Positions 31,818 to 42,736 are shown, counted from the stretch's first letter. The stretch: 64,000 nt of DNA from Raffaelea ambrosiae (GCA_002778195.1 PCDI01000001.1:124001-188000), one strand, 5' to 3'. Notes: generated by a model from the sequence alone, not told the origin. Numbers and translations: made by a program.

Positions 31818-33032
31818 ATGGGATTGATCATTTTATCACTCATTATCGCCTCGCTCGTCTGTCTGTTTCTTTATCCAAAAGCATGGGCCAATATGTCTCT
31901 TCCGCTGTTCTCGTGGCTGCGGGGACCCCAACAAACGTCGACTCCTCGGTCGAGTCAACAGACATTATCTACGCGAGAATTACCGCCCAAAGAACAGACG
32001 GTCCCATGCAGCGAGCATATCGACACGCCGCTGTCTGCCCGTGATGGCAACGGACATTCCACCCCTTTTAAATTCGCAGCCGTGGTACCTGCTGCCAAAC
32101 CCGAGCGTGACCGAGCTCCGATGCCTCCGCCTCCGATAATATGCATGAACGTTGAGCAGAGCAACAACAACGGTGACTTTGACGATGAAGAGGACGAGCC
32201 CACGACGCCCAAGGCAACGTCGTTCGGCGCGATCACCGGAGCTGTTCCCCTCATCTCCCAGACGTCCGCAGACTCCCAATCCAACGAAGAACCCTCGTCT
32301 CCCGACATGCCTCCGCCGATGTTCCCAGCACCCTTCTCAGCCCAGCGAGCCGGCGGTGGCATTGCGGCCAGAAGCGCTGCCAGCAGTGCCTGGAGCAGTG
32401 CACCATCAGGAGGTAGCCTCATGGCACCGCCGCCTCGACCAGGTCTGCAGCCGCGGCGGCGAGGGCCCCTGACTCTAACTGCCAGCGGACCCTCGCCAAT
32501 CCCGCCTCCGTATGGCCAGCGTAACAACTTGCTCGTGCCAAATAGAGGCCTACCACCAGGTGTCGCTTCACGTACACCAGCCTCGGTGGGAACATCCTCG
32601 CTGGCACTCCCACCGACAACGACGTCCAAATCGACAAAACCCTCCCGCAAGAAAGTCATGCTCACGCCTGGCCATAGCCCGCTCGACTGGGCCTATCTCA
32701 CAAACGACCCCAACGCTAACCTACGAAACCTTCCGCCCGACGCGCCATACCTGCTGCGCGTGACTCCGTCCCAGCTGAAATCCATGAACGGACGCAAGGG
32801 ACGAGATGCATGGACCGTTCTGGGCGGGTTTGTCTACAACATCTCGCCCTACCTGCCTTTCCACCCCGGTGGCGAAGGAGAGCTCTTGCGATGTGCCGGC
32901 AAGGACGGCAACAAGCTGTTCAGCGAGGTGCACTCGTGGGTCAACTACGACAACATGCTCGGCGCGTGTCGCATAGGAATTATGGTCGAAGAGCATGCGT
33001 CGACAGCGAGTCCCATGGAGGAAATGGACTAG
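31818..33032 (+). CDS. membrane-anchored cytochrome b5 domain protein (Irc21-like)
   Basis: This single-exon gene encodes 404 aa. An N-terminal membrane helix (residues 3-20, LIILSLIIASLVCLFLYP) is followed by about 270 residues of Pro/Ser-rich disordered sequence. A cytochrome b5-like heme domain occupies the C-terminus, starting near HSPLDWAYL and LLRVTPSQLKSMNGRKG. The two axial heme ligands are H349 (FHPGG) and H372 (EVHSWVNY). This type matches yeast Irc21 and the N-terminal b5 domain of Ncb5or rather than microsomal b5. The likely role is electron transfer at a membrane, possibly ER; partners are unknown. It is convergent with NBS1 with only 169 bp between the stop codons. Confidence 0.87.
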   Translation: MGLIILSLIIASLVCLFLYPKAWANMSLPLFSWLRGPQQTSTPRSSQQTLSTRELPPKEQTVPCSEHIDTPLSARDGNGHSTPFKFAAVVPAAKPERDRAPMPPPPIICMNVEQSNNNGDFDDEEDEPTTPKATSFGAITGAVPLISQTSADSQSNEEPSSPDMPPPMFPAPFSAQRAGGGIAARSAASSAWSSAPSGGSLMAPPPRPGLQPRRRGPLTLTASGPSPIPPPYGQRNNLLVPNRGLPPGVASRTPASVGTSSLALPPTTTSKSTKPSRKKVMLTPGHSPLDWAYLTNDPNANLRNLPPDAPYLLRVTPSQLKSMNGRKGRDAWTVLGGFVYNISPYLPFHPGGEGELLRCAGKDGNKLFSEVHSWVNYDNMLGACRIGIMVEEHASTASPMEEMD

Positions 33033-33201
33033 CAGAAGAAACGCGCACATCGTGTATGATGGCTCACGGTTTTCCTTCCGACATACATTTGGACATTAGG
33101 TTATGCATTTCCATTGATTTGTTTCATACATTCCGCATGAGAGATAGAGTGAGAAATATATACCCCTTGGCAATATATGTTTATGCATACAATTTGTTCC
33201 T

Positions 33202-36080
33202 CTACCGTCTGTTGCGGAACCTGAACTTTAGCCCATCGTCGTCACTGTCACTATCGTCGATGGCGATGGGCGCTGCTCCTCTCCTCGGTCTTTTTGCCGG
33301 CGGTGCCCTAGAAGCAGTAGAGCCCGAAACAACCCGCTTTCCACGCGTCAGGGGCTGTGCCTTGGCCGCCGATGTCTGTGTTGGGTCCTCTTTATCGCGT
33401 GTTCTCCGCGTCTGCGCCTTCGCTTGTGTCGCCTGGCTCTGACGTGCGGCTGATCTCTCGGCGATCTTGCCTGCTCTAGTTCGTGGCAAGTCGCCTTCTG
33501 CAATCGGAGCAGGCTCTGGATCGCTGTTGGATTCAACCTCGGGGTCTGTGTCTGGTACCACTTCCAGATCAACCAGCCCCGAGCCAGCTGAGAGGCCAGG
33601 GCCACCCGCAGTAGCAGAAGCACCGCCATTCCTAATAAAAGATAAGTGGTCTGACGCGCTGACTTCAGCCGACCTGTGACCGTTGCTGCTGCTAGCAATT
33701 CTTCCACTGTTCCAAGGGCCAGATGAAGACGAGCCAACGGTTGACTTGACGGGAATCGACGAATCTGCGCCCGTTGAGTGCTGCTGTGATCCCTTTTTTT
33801 GGTCTTTCCAGTAGCTGTTCTCCTCGCCTTCCAGCCAGTAATCATCGCCAATGCCGTACTCCTTGGTTTTCGCTGGCTCCAGGGGAACAATCACCCGATG
33901 GAGGGGCCGGCCAACAGGATCGCCTTGCTTTCGAAACTTCTTGAAGTTGCGCCGCCCATTCCAGACTGGGTTCCACCGCCCGTCGGCAATGTCCTGCTCC
34001 CGTGAACGTGCTGCCGTCGGCTCCCGGACAGATATTTCCTCGACAATGGTGAGCTTCCGAATTTCTACTGCATCGACACCGTCGTCTGGAATATGCGCAA
34101 GCTGTTCTCGCTCCTCGGCTGTTCTCTTTTCTGCTGCTTCGCGGTTCTTCCGTGCTTGGTCGAGAATTTCATTTTCTTTCGCTGCCTTGGCCTTGGCCTT
34201 CCCTGATGCTTTTGTCGGAGGATTAGGTTCGGGCCCATCGACACCATCGTTCCCTTCATCGTCTGCGGCCATAAGCGGAATGGGGTCAACGCCAGTCTCG
34301 ATCCGTCGGCGTTTCACTGCCGCTGCCGTGGGTGCAATGACATCCATCATTTCCTCCTCGTTTACGCCAGCCGATGCCAATCTCTTCTTTGACTCAAGGG
34401 TGGAAGCCGCGACATCACTGACATATTCAGATTGGCCACTTTGTGACACGAACATACCCTCATCAGGGGCTTGACTAGGCTCAACACTCGCTGCCTGGAT
34501 TTCAAATGTGTCAGCCTCGTCTTCTAGGTCGAGGTCTGCGTCGAAGCCCTTGAAGCGGCTGGCAGCCCCACGTCTTGCTCGTCCGCGTCTTAGTCCTGGC
34601 TTCGAGGTATAGGACTGTGTTGCAGAAGCCTCGGTTGCAACTGGGTCAACTGCCATAGCCTGTGATGGGGGTCCAGAGGCAGCCGCATCTTGTTCTTCCT
34701 GAAGTGGCCTTCGCAACATGCCGGGCTCGACAGCGAGAATAGCGTCAAGAAACTCCCGCTGGTCAAAAAGTCTATGGTCCAGCCGCAGAGACACGGCAGT
34801 TGTGAACCGAGCAAACCAATCAACATGCTCGCCCTTGGCAGGCAGGTACCGGACGACTACCACCCCTCGCCCCTGGCTGCTGTCTTCAAACTCGCCCAAG
34901 CCCTTTTCGCCCGCAATGCCCTTGACGTACCGGATGAAGTCGTCCACTTCGGTTTGGCCTGGCACAACTTCACCCAGCAGTGCCTTCCCCTTGCCATTTG
35001 TGATTGGTGGGAAAAGGTTTTCGTATTGTTTCTGATCATAGAATACAAACGTATATCCGGCAAAGATATCTTTCCGCCTCTGGTCAGGTCTATAGGTACT
35101 GACTGGCCGGTCGCTAGGCTCATCACCACGAGGTGGGAGGTGTTCGAGAGCGTTCGGCCAAGATGTGGCGAAGTCTTGTTCTAACGGACAGGTTTCAACT
35201 GCGTTGGGAGTACTAGACACTGAAGCAGTGACAGCTTTCACAATGGCAGCAATGAAGCTCTCCACCACAATGAATTTCCCATTGATCAAGGCCTGTAGAC
35301 CCTTGGATGTGTTTCGTTTCTTTGCGACAATGTGTGTCGTCAAGGCGATGTCGTATTCGGCAATGTATTTGATATCAAGCTGCTCTAAATCGTGTTGCAG
35401 CTTCGTCCACGGATCGGCGCGCAATTCTTTCGTTGTGAATGAGAAGCTCAGGACAACAGGGAACCATAAAATCCTGCGCACCATGGGTATTAGTTCAACT
35501 ATGCTACATCATGAGGGCAGCCATGGACATACTTGAAGACATCTGCCAGGTGCCCCATCTTGATGTCGTTGGTATCCTGATTCAGTACAACCTTCTGGCC
35601 GCGAATTTGTTTCCCGTTGACAATAGTGCCGATCTTGGTATTGAGGTCTTCTATCCTAACGACAGATCGGCTATTTCGGTTCCGCTGGGGGCAATGAAGG
35701 CAAGTAATTAGAATCTAAATGATCATTCCTGTCAAATGTCCAGTCGAAGGGGTAAAGACGTACTCCGTCCCCTTCCTTTACTCGATCCACCTCGATTATT
35801 AGATGTTTTCGGGAAATCGTCTTGTCCGATATGACAAGCTGACCGGCTGTTCGAATGGCAGGGTCAGCAGTTGAAAATATGCAGAGCCAGTAGCAAGAAA
35901 GTTCGAGCACAACAAGAAGCTGGACTCACTCTCTGCATTGGTCCGGCCAAACAGATATCTTTTGCCAGGCCGCAGCCATAGTCGGCGACCTGAAAAGAAA
36001 CGTTAGAGTCAGGGGAAGTAGTCTCGACGTGTCCTATTTATACCTTGCAGCGAATTTCCAGCATTCTCTAAAAGCCACAT
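33202..36080 (-). CDS. NBS1: nibrin / Nbs1, MRN complex subunit
   Basis: Nbs1 bridges Mre11-Rad50 to ATM/Tel1 at DNA double-strand breaks in the nucleus. Five exons (36044-36080, 35930-35989, 35764-35846, 35533-35684, 33202-35473) encode 867 aa. The small exons supply the FHA domain: MWLLENAGNSLQ, RYLFGRTNAE, SDKTISRKHLII and LNTKIGTIVNGKQI. BRCT-like repeats follow (ILWFPVVLSFSF; KRNTSKGLQALINGKFIVV; YTFVFYDQKQYENL). The Mre11-binding motif NFKKFRK begins at residue 620. The extreme C-terminus (DSDSDDDGLKFRFRNRR) has the acidic-plus-FxF form known to bind ATM/Tel1. The long middle is Ala/Glu-rich and disordered, as usual. Every recognised Nbs1 landmark is present, so function is expected. 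Confidence 0.95.
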
Positions 36081-36359
36081 GACGTTGGTATCAAAGAGGT
36101 ACCTCGCATTTATGGCTGCAATCGATGAGGATTTGCAGTGTTGCAGAGTGGGTTCATGCTAAAATGGGAGACGCGAGCATCCACAAGTTTTAGGCGGAAT
36201 GATTAGGCACCAACGCGCCAGCACGTGATGCGCAGCCGCCTTCTCCTTCCCTTTTTTTTTATCCACAAGCCGACCGTAACTTGCTCTGGGAACAGAAATC
36301 AACTTGAAAATCTGCTTATCCTGATACCTACAGGCTTTCTTTGCCGAGCTTAACGGTAG

Positions 36360-37352
36360 TCAGAACAATATCAGCGACCTCGCACACAGCACCGGGCGAG
36401 GGACCGCGCCGAGCCTGTGCAACATTGGACTCGAACTGAGCTGGGTTGGCTCCAAAGATGACTCATCGCCTTCACCCAGAGCCGAATGGTGGATAGTCCA
36501 GCGCATCGATTCCTCTGCAACAGAGAGAGGCGGCGAAGCAGAATTGCAAACTGATTTCAGGCAGCGAATGGCGCTATGCCTGCTGGTGACGCTCTCGCCT
36601 TGCCAGCGGGTGCGATTCAACACCGCACTGTCGCCGCCATCAAGGGCAAGAGTAACTTTTCTAATCAGTAATCCGCCAGTCAGAGGATTGGAGATACGTA
36701 TATAAGCCAGAGTACATAGAAGGCACATTTGTGTTTTCGCAGGAGTGGCAGCAGCTCGTCATCACTGTTTCGCGCCAATGCCTTGTAGATGCCTTGATAG
36801 GCTGCAAGCTTGCTGTAGCCTTTCTCATCGCAAATTGAGAATAACTTCTTCACATTGTGTGTACTGTAGTTGTTGAATCCGAACTGCAATCTCATTATAC
36901 ATTGGCTTAACAAAAGCCTAGCCCGTGGAGTCTCCTACCCTCGTAAAGTTCTTGTACTGCTTGTCAAAAGCAGCGGCCTGCTCCTCTAGCGGAGTGATGT
37001 CATCGTCGACATGGGAGTACAGAGTGCGAACAGAGTCGGTGCCCCCAACAGAGAGCGATTTGTCAATGCTTTCTGCAACGCATTTTGTATTAAGGCTCGG
37101 TTCAACACGGCGTGGGAGGACCCCAGTGCCGACAATAAAGCCCTTGATGGCAGCTTGACTTTCACCCAACAAAGTCTCCGTGTTTTATAGGCTTGTAGGT
37201 GGATATCCTGCAGCGAAGTCAAGCTCAAGAATGTCAAGGCTCTCGGATTTATTCAACAGTTCCGAAGCCTTGTCAGCGTTGTCCCAGGTGAAGGTGGATA
37301 ATTTTTCAGTGGTGCCGATACCACCAGCACCAAATACGAGATGGGGTGTCAT
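36360..37352 (-). pseudogene. broken aldo/keto reductase (aflatoxin-aldehyde-reductase-like)
   Basis: An AKR gene in decay. It begins normally at 37352 with MTPHLVFGAGGIGT and reads through LDILELDFAAGYPPTSL, then meets an in-frame TAA at 37185-37187 before continuing as NTETLLGESQAAIKGFIVG. A plausible intron (GTAGGA...GCAG, about 36876-36941) joins KNFTR to FGFNNYSTHNV. After ELLPLLRKHKCAFY the frame shifts, and the homology resumes as NPLTGGLLIRKVTLALDGG and VAEESMRWTIHHSALGEGD in another frame, with sequence missing between. The tail is also eroded. Family members reduce aldehydes with NADPH. The combination of stop, frameshift and deletion makes a working enzyme very unlikely, unless the assembly is wrong. 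Confidence 0.85.
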
Positions 37353-37832
37353 ATTAGACCTACAATGATAATGTCAGTTTGCTGTGGACGGGATTGTGGC
37401 ATAAGGTTGTGCTTGTTGCAGATTGTAAAAGCAAGGTGGGAGGAGATCAACAGGCAACTATGGCGCCCATTGACATCTCGGCCTATGACGTCAAGTCGTG
37501 TGCTATTATTGGTCACGAAACAGTTACCTCACATGGGATATGCACAGGACACGATAGTATCTTTCTGATTTGACCGTTCAAGGTGGCATGTTTGCACTGG
37601 GGCAAAATATATAAATCGATATGTTGATCATCATGCCTTGTTGACAGAAGGGACCAAAATTTCACCTCCCCCCCCCCCCCCAAAAAAGCAAAGACAAAGG
37701 AAATTGCAAGAAAGGAAAAAACCAAAACGGAACAGTGAACGTGATACAAAGTAGAAAGAAAAAAATGAGAATGTGCCCGTATTTGCCAAGCCTTACTTAT
37801 GTGACAAACAAGAAAAGTGTGGCCAGGGGTAG
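37353..37832. other. intergenic between two pseudogenes
   Basis: About 480 bases with a C-run at 37668-37681 followed by A-rich sequence. No coding trace was recognised. Confidence 0.35.
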
Positions 37833-38960
37833 TTAGGTATCACGCCTTAATGCCCTTGGTAGCATAAAATTCGTTAGCTTCTCGTGATGATGCTCTAAAC
37901 TAGAGATCACTTCCTTCTCCTCGTAGACAGATACGTGGCTGTCAAGGAAGTGACTTGGGTCGCGAACAAACCAGGCACATCCCAAATCAACCATCCCAAA
38001 AGTGAGCATAGAGTAGAAGGGTAATCGGAAGGCTTCACCGTACGTTGCGCGGAAGGCAGTATGGGTAGCAGCAGCTACTTCGGCACTAACACCACCGGGA
38101 ACACTAAACAATGCGCGCAGTATGCCAACAGCATTTTCAATGATAGCCATAATCTAAGGTAGAGGTTAATTGAACCGAAATCCGTGCCGATGGCAACTGA
38201 TGGCAGCTGATTCAATATTTGACCCCAGATCTCGATTGATAACACTGTTTATTATGGTGCTGAAGACAGTGTTTGCAACGGAACCCCCAGAACTGCAAAA
38301 TGTCCCCAGAAGACCCGCAGATAGCTTAAGTTCATCAACAGGTACAAAGAGTCCCGAAGCAATGTATGCCAAGCTCGTCACCCAGGTAAAACAACTCTGG
38401 CCTAACAGTTGCATCGCTGGCCATGCTTCTTTGTTGCTTGGAACTACTGCTGCATAACAGCACGTAAATACCGGTCGCATCAATAGTACAAAGAGAATTT
38501 GTAGGCGGACATTCCGAATCCGATGCACGAGAGAGGGGAAGATCCAGCCTCCTAGCACGCCAGAAAAGTTGGCCGGGATCATAGTGATGCCGATGTTGAT
38601 TGGATCGTCGGTAAACGTGTACAGCGTACCCTGAGCGCCCAAAGTGACGATGTCTTGCTAGATCATACCAGATACAAATAAAATCACAAGGTGGACGGTG
38701 AACTCTCAGAGGAGAGTGAATAGCTAAAAGAAACGGCTGTCCGGGCATTTGTCGATTGCTTAGACGATAATGGAAACCAGAAAGATATGCACTGACTCCC
38801 AATCTACAACTGCACCTCCCAACTACATCTATCGTCTGAAGTGGACGAGAAAGATGTGGTAAATTCTGGGGAATAGTGTTCAGGAAGGAGCACGTTGTAT
38901 CTTAAGAAGATGCTTCGCCCACCGAAGTCATAATGAGACCCAAAAACCCCCTTAAAAATG
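37833..38960 (-). pseudogene. remnant of TRI12-like MFS efflux pump (3' half)
   Basis: The C-terminal half of a fungal TRI12/siderophore-type MFS carrier survives in pieces. The best segment (38166-38642) reads DDPINIGITMIPANFSGVLG, then ASGLFVPVDELKLSAGLLGT and SSGGSVANTVFSTIINSVIN, all characteristic of that family. A second segment in another frame (37833-38150) holds VPGGVSAEVAAATHTAFRAT, LTFGMVDLGCAWFVRDPS and the usual VSVYEEKEV tail. No in-phase GT-AG pair that I can find joins them. Upstream of 38642 only scrambled frames remain (RGFLGLIMTSVGE near 38930), and the first half of the protein is absent. I therefore call it a truncated, frameshifted relic. Confidence 0.75.
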
Positions 38961-39480
38961 GAAACAACAAATAACGAGGAAAGAACCAATGATAGACCTA
39001 ACTCTCAGGGTCCGGTTGGCCAACACCGTCGCACAGGCCCATTTCAACAGATTGCACAGGTGCGTGGAGTCGACTTATTATGTAAGAGATGTAGTTACTA
39101 TGGAAAACGGCACTAGGAGTAGCATCTGCTACGCGCATATATTTGAAAACAATATCTTGACGTCACCTCGTCCGTAATGGGAATATGCTGCAGCGGACAG
39201 AGAAGTGACCAGGGTTGAGAGTGGAGTTTAGCATGCGGGCCTGGCTGGACACCCATGTGACAAGCAGAGCCCAGCACACCACCAAGCTAGTGCATGAAGA
39301 CACACAGCTGACCCGGGAGGAAAGGTCTGCGGCTGTTTCTTAATCCTCATTTCCCTCTTTATCTCTTCCTGTCACCTGCCTTTCTGTGCTATGTAGCTTG
39401 AAGAGCTGCATTGAACAAGACCCTCATTCTGCTTGATTCTGTGTACGTGTATTTGTTTCTCTCGCTCTATTTTCACTAAG
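38961..39480. other. intergenic between divergent pseudogenes
   Basis: About 520 bases between the MFS relic (minus) and the SurE relic (plus). Pyrimidine-rich tracts around 39330-39380 look like a surviving fungal promoter. No gene was seen. Confidence 0.35.
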
Positions 39481-40399
39481 ATGATTTTTTTTGCGCTCGT
39501 CGCAGCTATCGATGCCTTCGTTTCTGCTTCCCGAGGCTTGAACATTCTCATCACTGTCTGTATTGACTTCCACCAAAACGCCTTCTCATACATTTGTTGA
39601 CACTTTAAAAATGATGACAGCTTTGGGCCTGTATACACCCGTGAGATGTACGAGGCAGTGAAGGCTCGGGGGCACAGTGTCTACCTTGTTGCCTCTACCG
39701 CCGATATGTTGGGCCAGGGTGCCCGTGTCGCCTTCACGACCGAGCCGAAGCCGACTACTGACACTGAATGGGGTGAGCCAGTTCCAAGTCTGCCTGTGCT
39801 TATGTGTTATTACTCTGACACTCTTTCAACAGACATCATCAAGGCTGGCGCCCGTCCTTCGGCCAGGACCCTAGCGACAGCCGCATCTGGTACTAAAATG
39901 GTACTTCGGCCGCTCGCGTCCTCGTTGCTGTCGACCATATCCTGCCGACCTATGCCAACTCCAGCAAGCCTGATCTCGTCCTGAGCGGCCCCAATTTTGG
40001 CTCTAACCTGGGCCCCTTACTATTCACCATCTCGGGCACCATTGGCGCCACCTATGCAGCTGTCGGCCGCGGCATACCTGCTATTGCCTTCTCCGCGGCA
40101 AACAAAGTCCAGACTCTACACTACTGGGTGAACTCGACCACAGCAGCTGGTCTCCTGGACCCTGCCACCACCAGGCCGTCTGGGTACCAACCTGGCTGAG
40201 ACTTTCATTGATAAGTCCAATGGGGCTCGCATCCCAATCGGCTTGCCATCGTCGAGGGCTCCAGCTCCAACTCAGCTTCACAGACTGGGGCTCTGACCCT
40301 TTTTCCGCACGGTAAACCTTCGACGTCGACACAGGCAACATCCTACACTCGTTTGCCACAATGGTGCTGGGCATCATGGATGCTGTTGTTCAGCAATAA
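39481..40399 (+). pseudogene. broken secreted SurE-type acid phosphatase
   Basis: SurE enzymes are nucleotide/acid phosphatases with an NDD metal motif. The start MIFFALVAAIDAFVSASRG is a signal peptide leading into NILIT. The expected continuation NDDSFGPVYTREMYEAVKAR begins only at 39612, and the putative intron between them lacks an AG acceptor (AAAA precedes NDD). At the next intron (GTGAGC...ACAG) the phases do not match. An in-frame TAA follows at 39894-39896 (RIWY*NGTSAARVLVAVDHI). The long block SGPNFGSNLGPLLFTISGTI is intact, then the frame breaks again near 40165. The C-terminal ATMVLGIMDAVVQQ ending at 40399 is still readable. Several independent lesions support a dead gene. Confidence 0.85.
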
Positions 40400-40942
40400 T
40401 GGTTGATCCACAACCGCAGAGAAGCCATGGCATCAGCTTGTGTTAGCTAGCATTAGATAGAACAAAACTAGGCCCTCACCATAATTGATAATCAGATTCT
40501 TTTGGTCTTAGTGTATTTATAAGATTTGTGAGACGACTTTGGGCTTCCATCTCCTGGCTTGACAAAGGGGCCTTTGTGCCTGAGACTGATTCTGGCGGCG
40601 GGTGATTCAGGTACATGACGTCAGTATTAGAGGGGGTTCTATCGCAAGGCCTTATCTGTGGATCCCGGCCTAGCAGGTGCAAGCAGCGCTGCTCCTACCC
40701 CGCCATTTCTTGGATCATCTAATCTTTTTGTTGACGAGAACGGCATAGCCATGCACGGTCAAAAGCTAATGTGTCGTCTCCGACAGCCAGGCTGAAGACA
40801 GGAGACGACATACGGGGTTTCTTTCAGGCTTGCACCCCGACGGACTTTACCTTACACAGCAATAAAATTCCGCATATATAGGCAGAAGCATTGCTCGTGC
40901 TCTTCTTTGTCTTCTCCGTCTTCATGGACACAAGCAGTGACA
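40400..40942. other. intergenic, promoter of alpha/beta hydrolase gene
   Basis: About 540 bases after the SurE relic. An upstream open stretch in phase with the hydrolase begins at a TTG (40907), not an ATG. No other feature was seen. Confidence 0.35.
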
Positions 40943-42736
40943 ATGTTGCCCGATCCTAGCATCTCTTTCACTCTGCCGAGTCTCCACGATGGCACGCTTC
41001 TCGACTGCAGGGTATATTTGCCACAGTCCATAATGGCTGCGGCATCAAACGACCCTGATGCTAGGAGGTGCCCCAAGTGGCAAGGCCACGCAGCCATCAT
41101 CGCCCACCCATATGCCCCGATGGGTGGCTCCTACGATGACCAAATTGTCAAACTGATCGGAAGTCGGCTTTTGCTGAGGCCAAAACAGTCGGCTGCGCAG
41201 CAGTTTGTCGTGGCGACATTCAATTTTCGAGGCGCTGGCCGTTCTTCTGGTCGCTCCGGTGGTCGCACTTCGTGGACAGCCAAACCCGAGGCCGGAGACT
41301 ACACATCAGTGGCTGGGTTTCTGTATTACTTTGTGCACTTTTTAGACCCATATGGCTACAAGCAAGCAAAGAAATTGGAAAAGGGGACACCGGCAACTAC
41401 GCAAATACCCGACATCGAGCCCGTCTTCCTGTTCGCGGGGTACTCCTACGGCGCCATGGTGACGACCTTACTTCCATCCATGTCAGAGATCCTGGATCTT
41501 TTTTCGCAACCAGCCCGTGACAGCGTGGCAGCGGAAATCCGGCGCCGGTCTTCTCGACTGGCATTAGGCAAGAATGCAGATTTCTCTGCGTGCCGGGCAG
41601 CCATAGCGGAGGTGGAGGCGGCCAAGGAAGCAGCAGCAGCGGAAGGTCAAGCTGCATCAACTTCGTCCAAGGCTACCAACCGCAGTGAGGCCCGTCTGAG
41701 CAAAGGAGTTCGAATCGGCGGGAGTGAAGACAACCAATGGCGCCGCCGTAGCCATGAGGTGTCACGCAGGTCTATCATGTTGTCTAACTCGTCCAACGGT
41801 CGCCGGTCCTTGTCTAGTGATCACAGCGGGCACACGTTGAGGCCGCCTGGTACCGTGATTTCCCGAACTAGCAGTGGAAGCGGAGATGAACGCTTGCGGG
41901 CGAGCATGAGTGGATTCCTGAAAAGGGTGAGGACCGGAAAGTGTAACAGAAACAGCAGCAGCATGCGATCTGATGAGGATGAAATATCGACTGGAGATCC
42001 TACCGCTGCAACTAGGAACCCTAAGACCGAATTTGTCATACAACCACAAAAGACGGCACCTGTGAAGCAGCAACAAGCTCAGGATGTTACAAACTTGGTA
42101 CCCATAATTCCCGGCCTGCCAGTTGTTCGGCCAGCCTATCTACTTGTCTCTCCTCCGGTGGGATTGGCAGCAAACTTAGCCACAATGTCGCTGTCGTTGC
42201 CACCAGCGCCAGCTGGGCCCTTTCATCGACGCCAACGAAACACTACATCTACAGACGCTTCGGGGTCAACTAAAGACGAGGCTGAAGGATCTGCGGTAGA
42301 TGTTTCTTTCGTTGCCATGGCACAAAAAACCGCACAGGGAAAACTGGTTTCAAACCCAACCATGACCGTTTATGGCGATTCTGATTCGTTTGTGTCCAAT
42401 CGCAAAATGCAACAATGGACGGAAAAAATGATAGATGCATCGAGAGGCTTCTCACATTCGCCAGAGATCCCGTTGTTCCAAGCACGCATGATTCCTACAG
42501 CAGGACACTTTTGGACGGAAGGGCGAACATTCTATGAGCTCCAGGACACGATTGACAGATTTTTCGACGGTCTGGTCGCAAAAAAGGAAGGAGCCTCGGG
42601 CCGCGACCCCATTGAGTCTGTAGCACGGCCACGGGTGCCGCAGAAAGTTGTTGGTGATACGGCGATTCACAAGACCGGCATCCAGGATGCCATAGTAGAA
42701 CCTGAGCTACTGAGTCACCAAAGCCCACCCCCCTGA
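40943..42736 (+). CDS. alpha/beta hydrolase with large disordered insert
   Basis: This single-exon gene encodes 597 aa from the ATG at 40943. The N-terminal fold includes AAIIAHPYAPMGGSYDD and NFRGAGRSSGRSGG, then the nucleophile elbow GYSYGA with S168. The acid is D479 in VYGDSDSFVS and the catalytic His is H522 in AGHFWTEG, so the triad is complete. Between nucleophile and acid lies an insert of about 200 residues, rich in Ser, Arg, Lys and Glu (about 190-390), before the fold resumes at RPAYLLVSPPVGLAA. Homologous fungal proteins are annotated only as hydrolases of the COG2945 kind, so substrate is unknown. There is no signal peptide, so it is probably cytosolic. Confidence 0.85.
   Translation: MLPDPSISFTLPSLHDGTLLDCRVYLPQSIMAAASNDPDARRCPKWQGHAAIIAHPYAPMGGSYDDQIVKLIGSRLLLRPKQSAAQQFVVATFNFRGAGRSSGRSGGRTSWTAKPEAGDYTSVAGFLYYFVHFLDPYGYKQAKKLEKGTPATTQIPDIEPVFLFAGYSYGAMVTTLLPSMSEILDLFSQPARDSVAAEIRRRSSRLALGKNADFSACRAAIAEVEAAKEAAAAEGQAASTSSKATNRSEARLSKGVRIGGSEDNQWRRRSHEVSRRSIMLSNSSNGRRSLSSDHSGHTLRPPGTVISRTSSGSGDERLRASMSGFLKRVRTGKCNRNSSSMRSDEDEISTGDPTAATRNPKTEFVIQPQKTAPVKQQQAQDVTNLVPIIPGLPVVRPAYLLVSPPVGLAANLATMSLSLPPAPAGPFHRRQRNTTSTDASGSTKDEAEGSAVDVSFVAMAQKTAQGKLVSNPTMTVYGDSDSFVSNRKMQQWTEKMIDASRGFSHSPEIPLFQARMIPTAGHFWTEGRTFYELQDTIDRFFDGLVAKKEGASGRDPIESVARPRVPQKVVGDTAIHKTGIQDAIVEPELLSHQSPPP

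Noticed and set aside
36662..36716. Possible intron (GTACTC...TTAG) that might rescue the aldo/keto reductase frameshift
   Set aside because: Splicing it would remove the conserved PLTGGLLIRKV block, so it cannot be the native structure, and the upstream TAA would remain.
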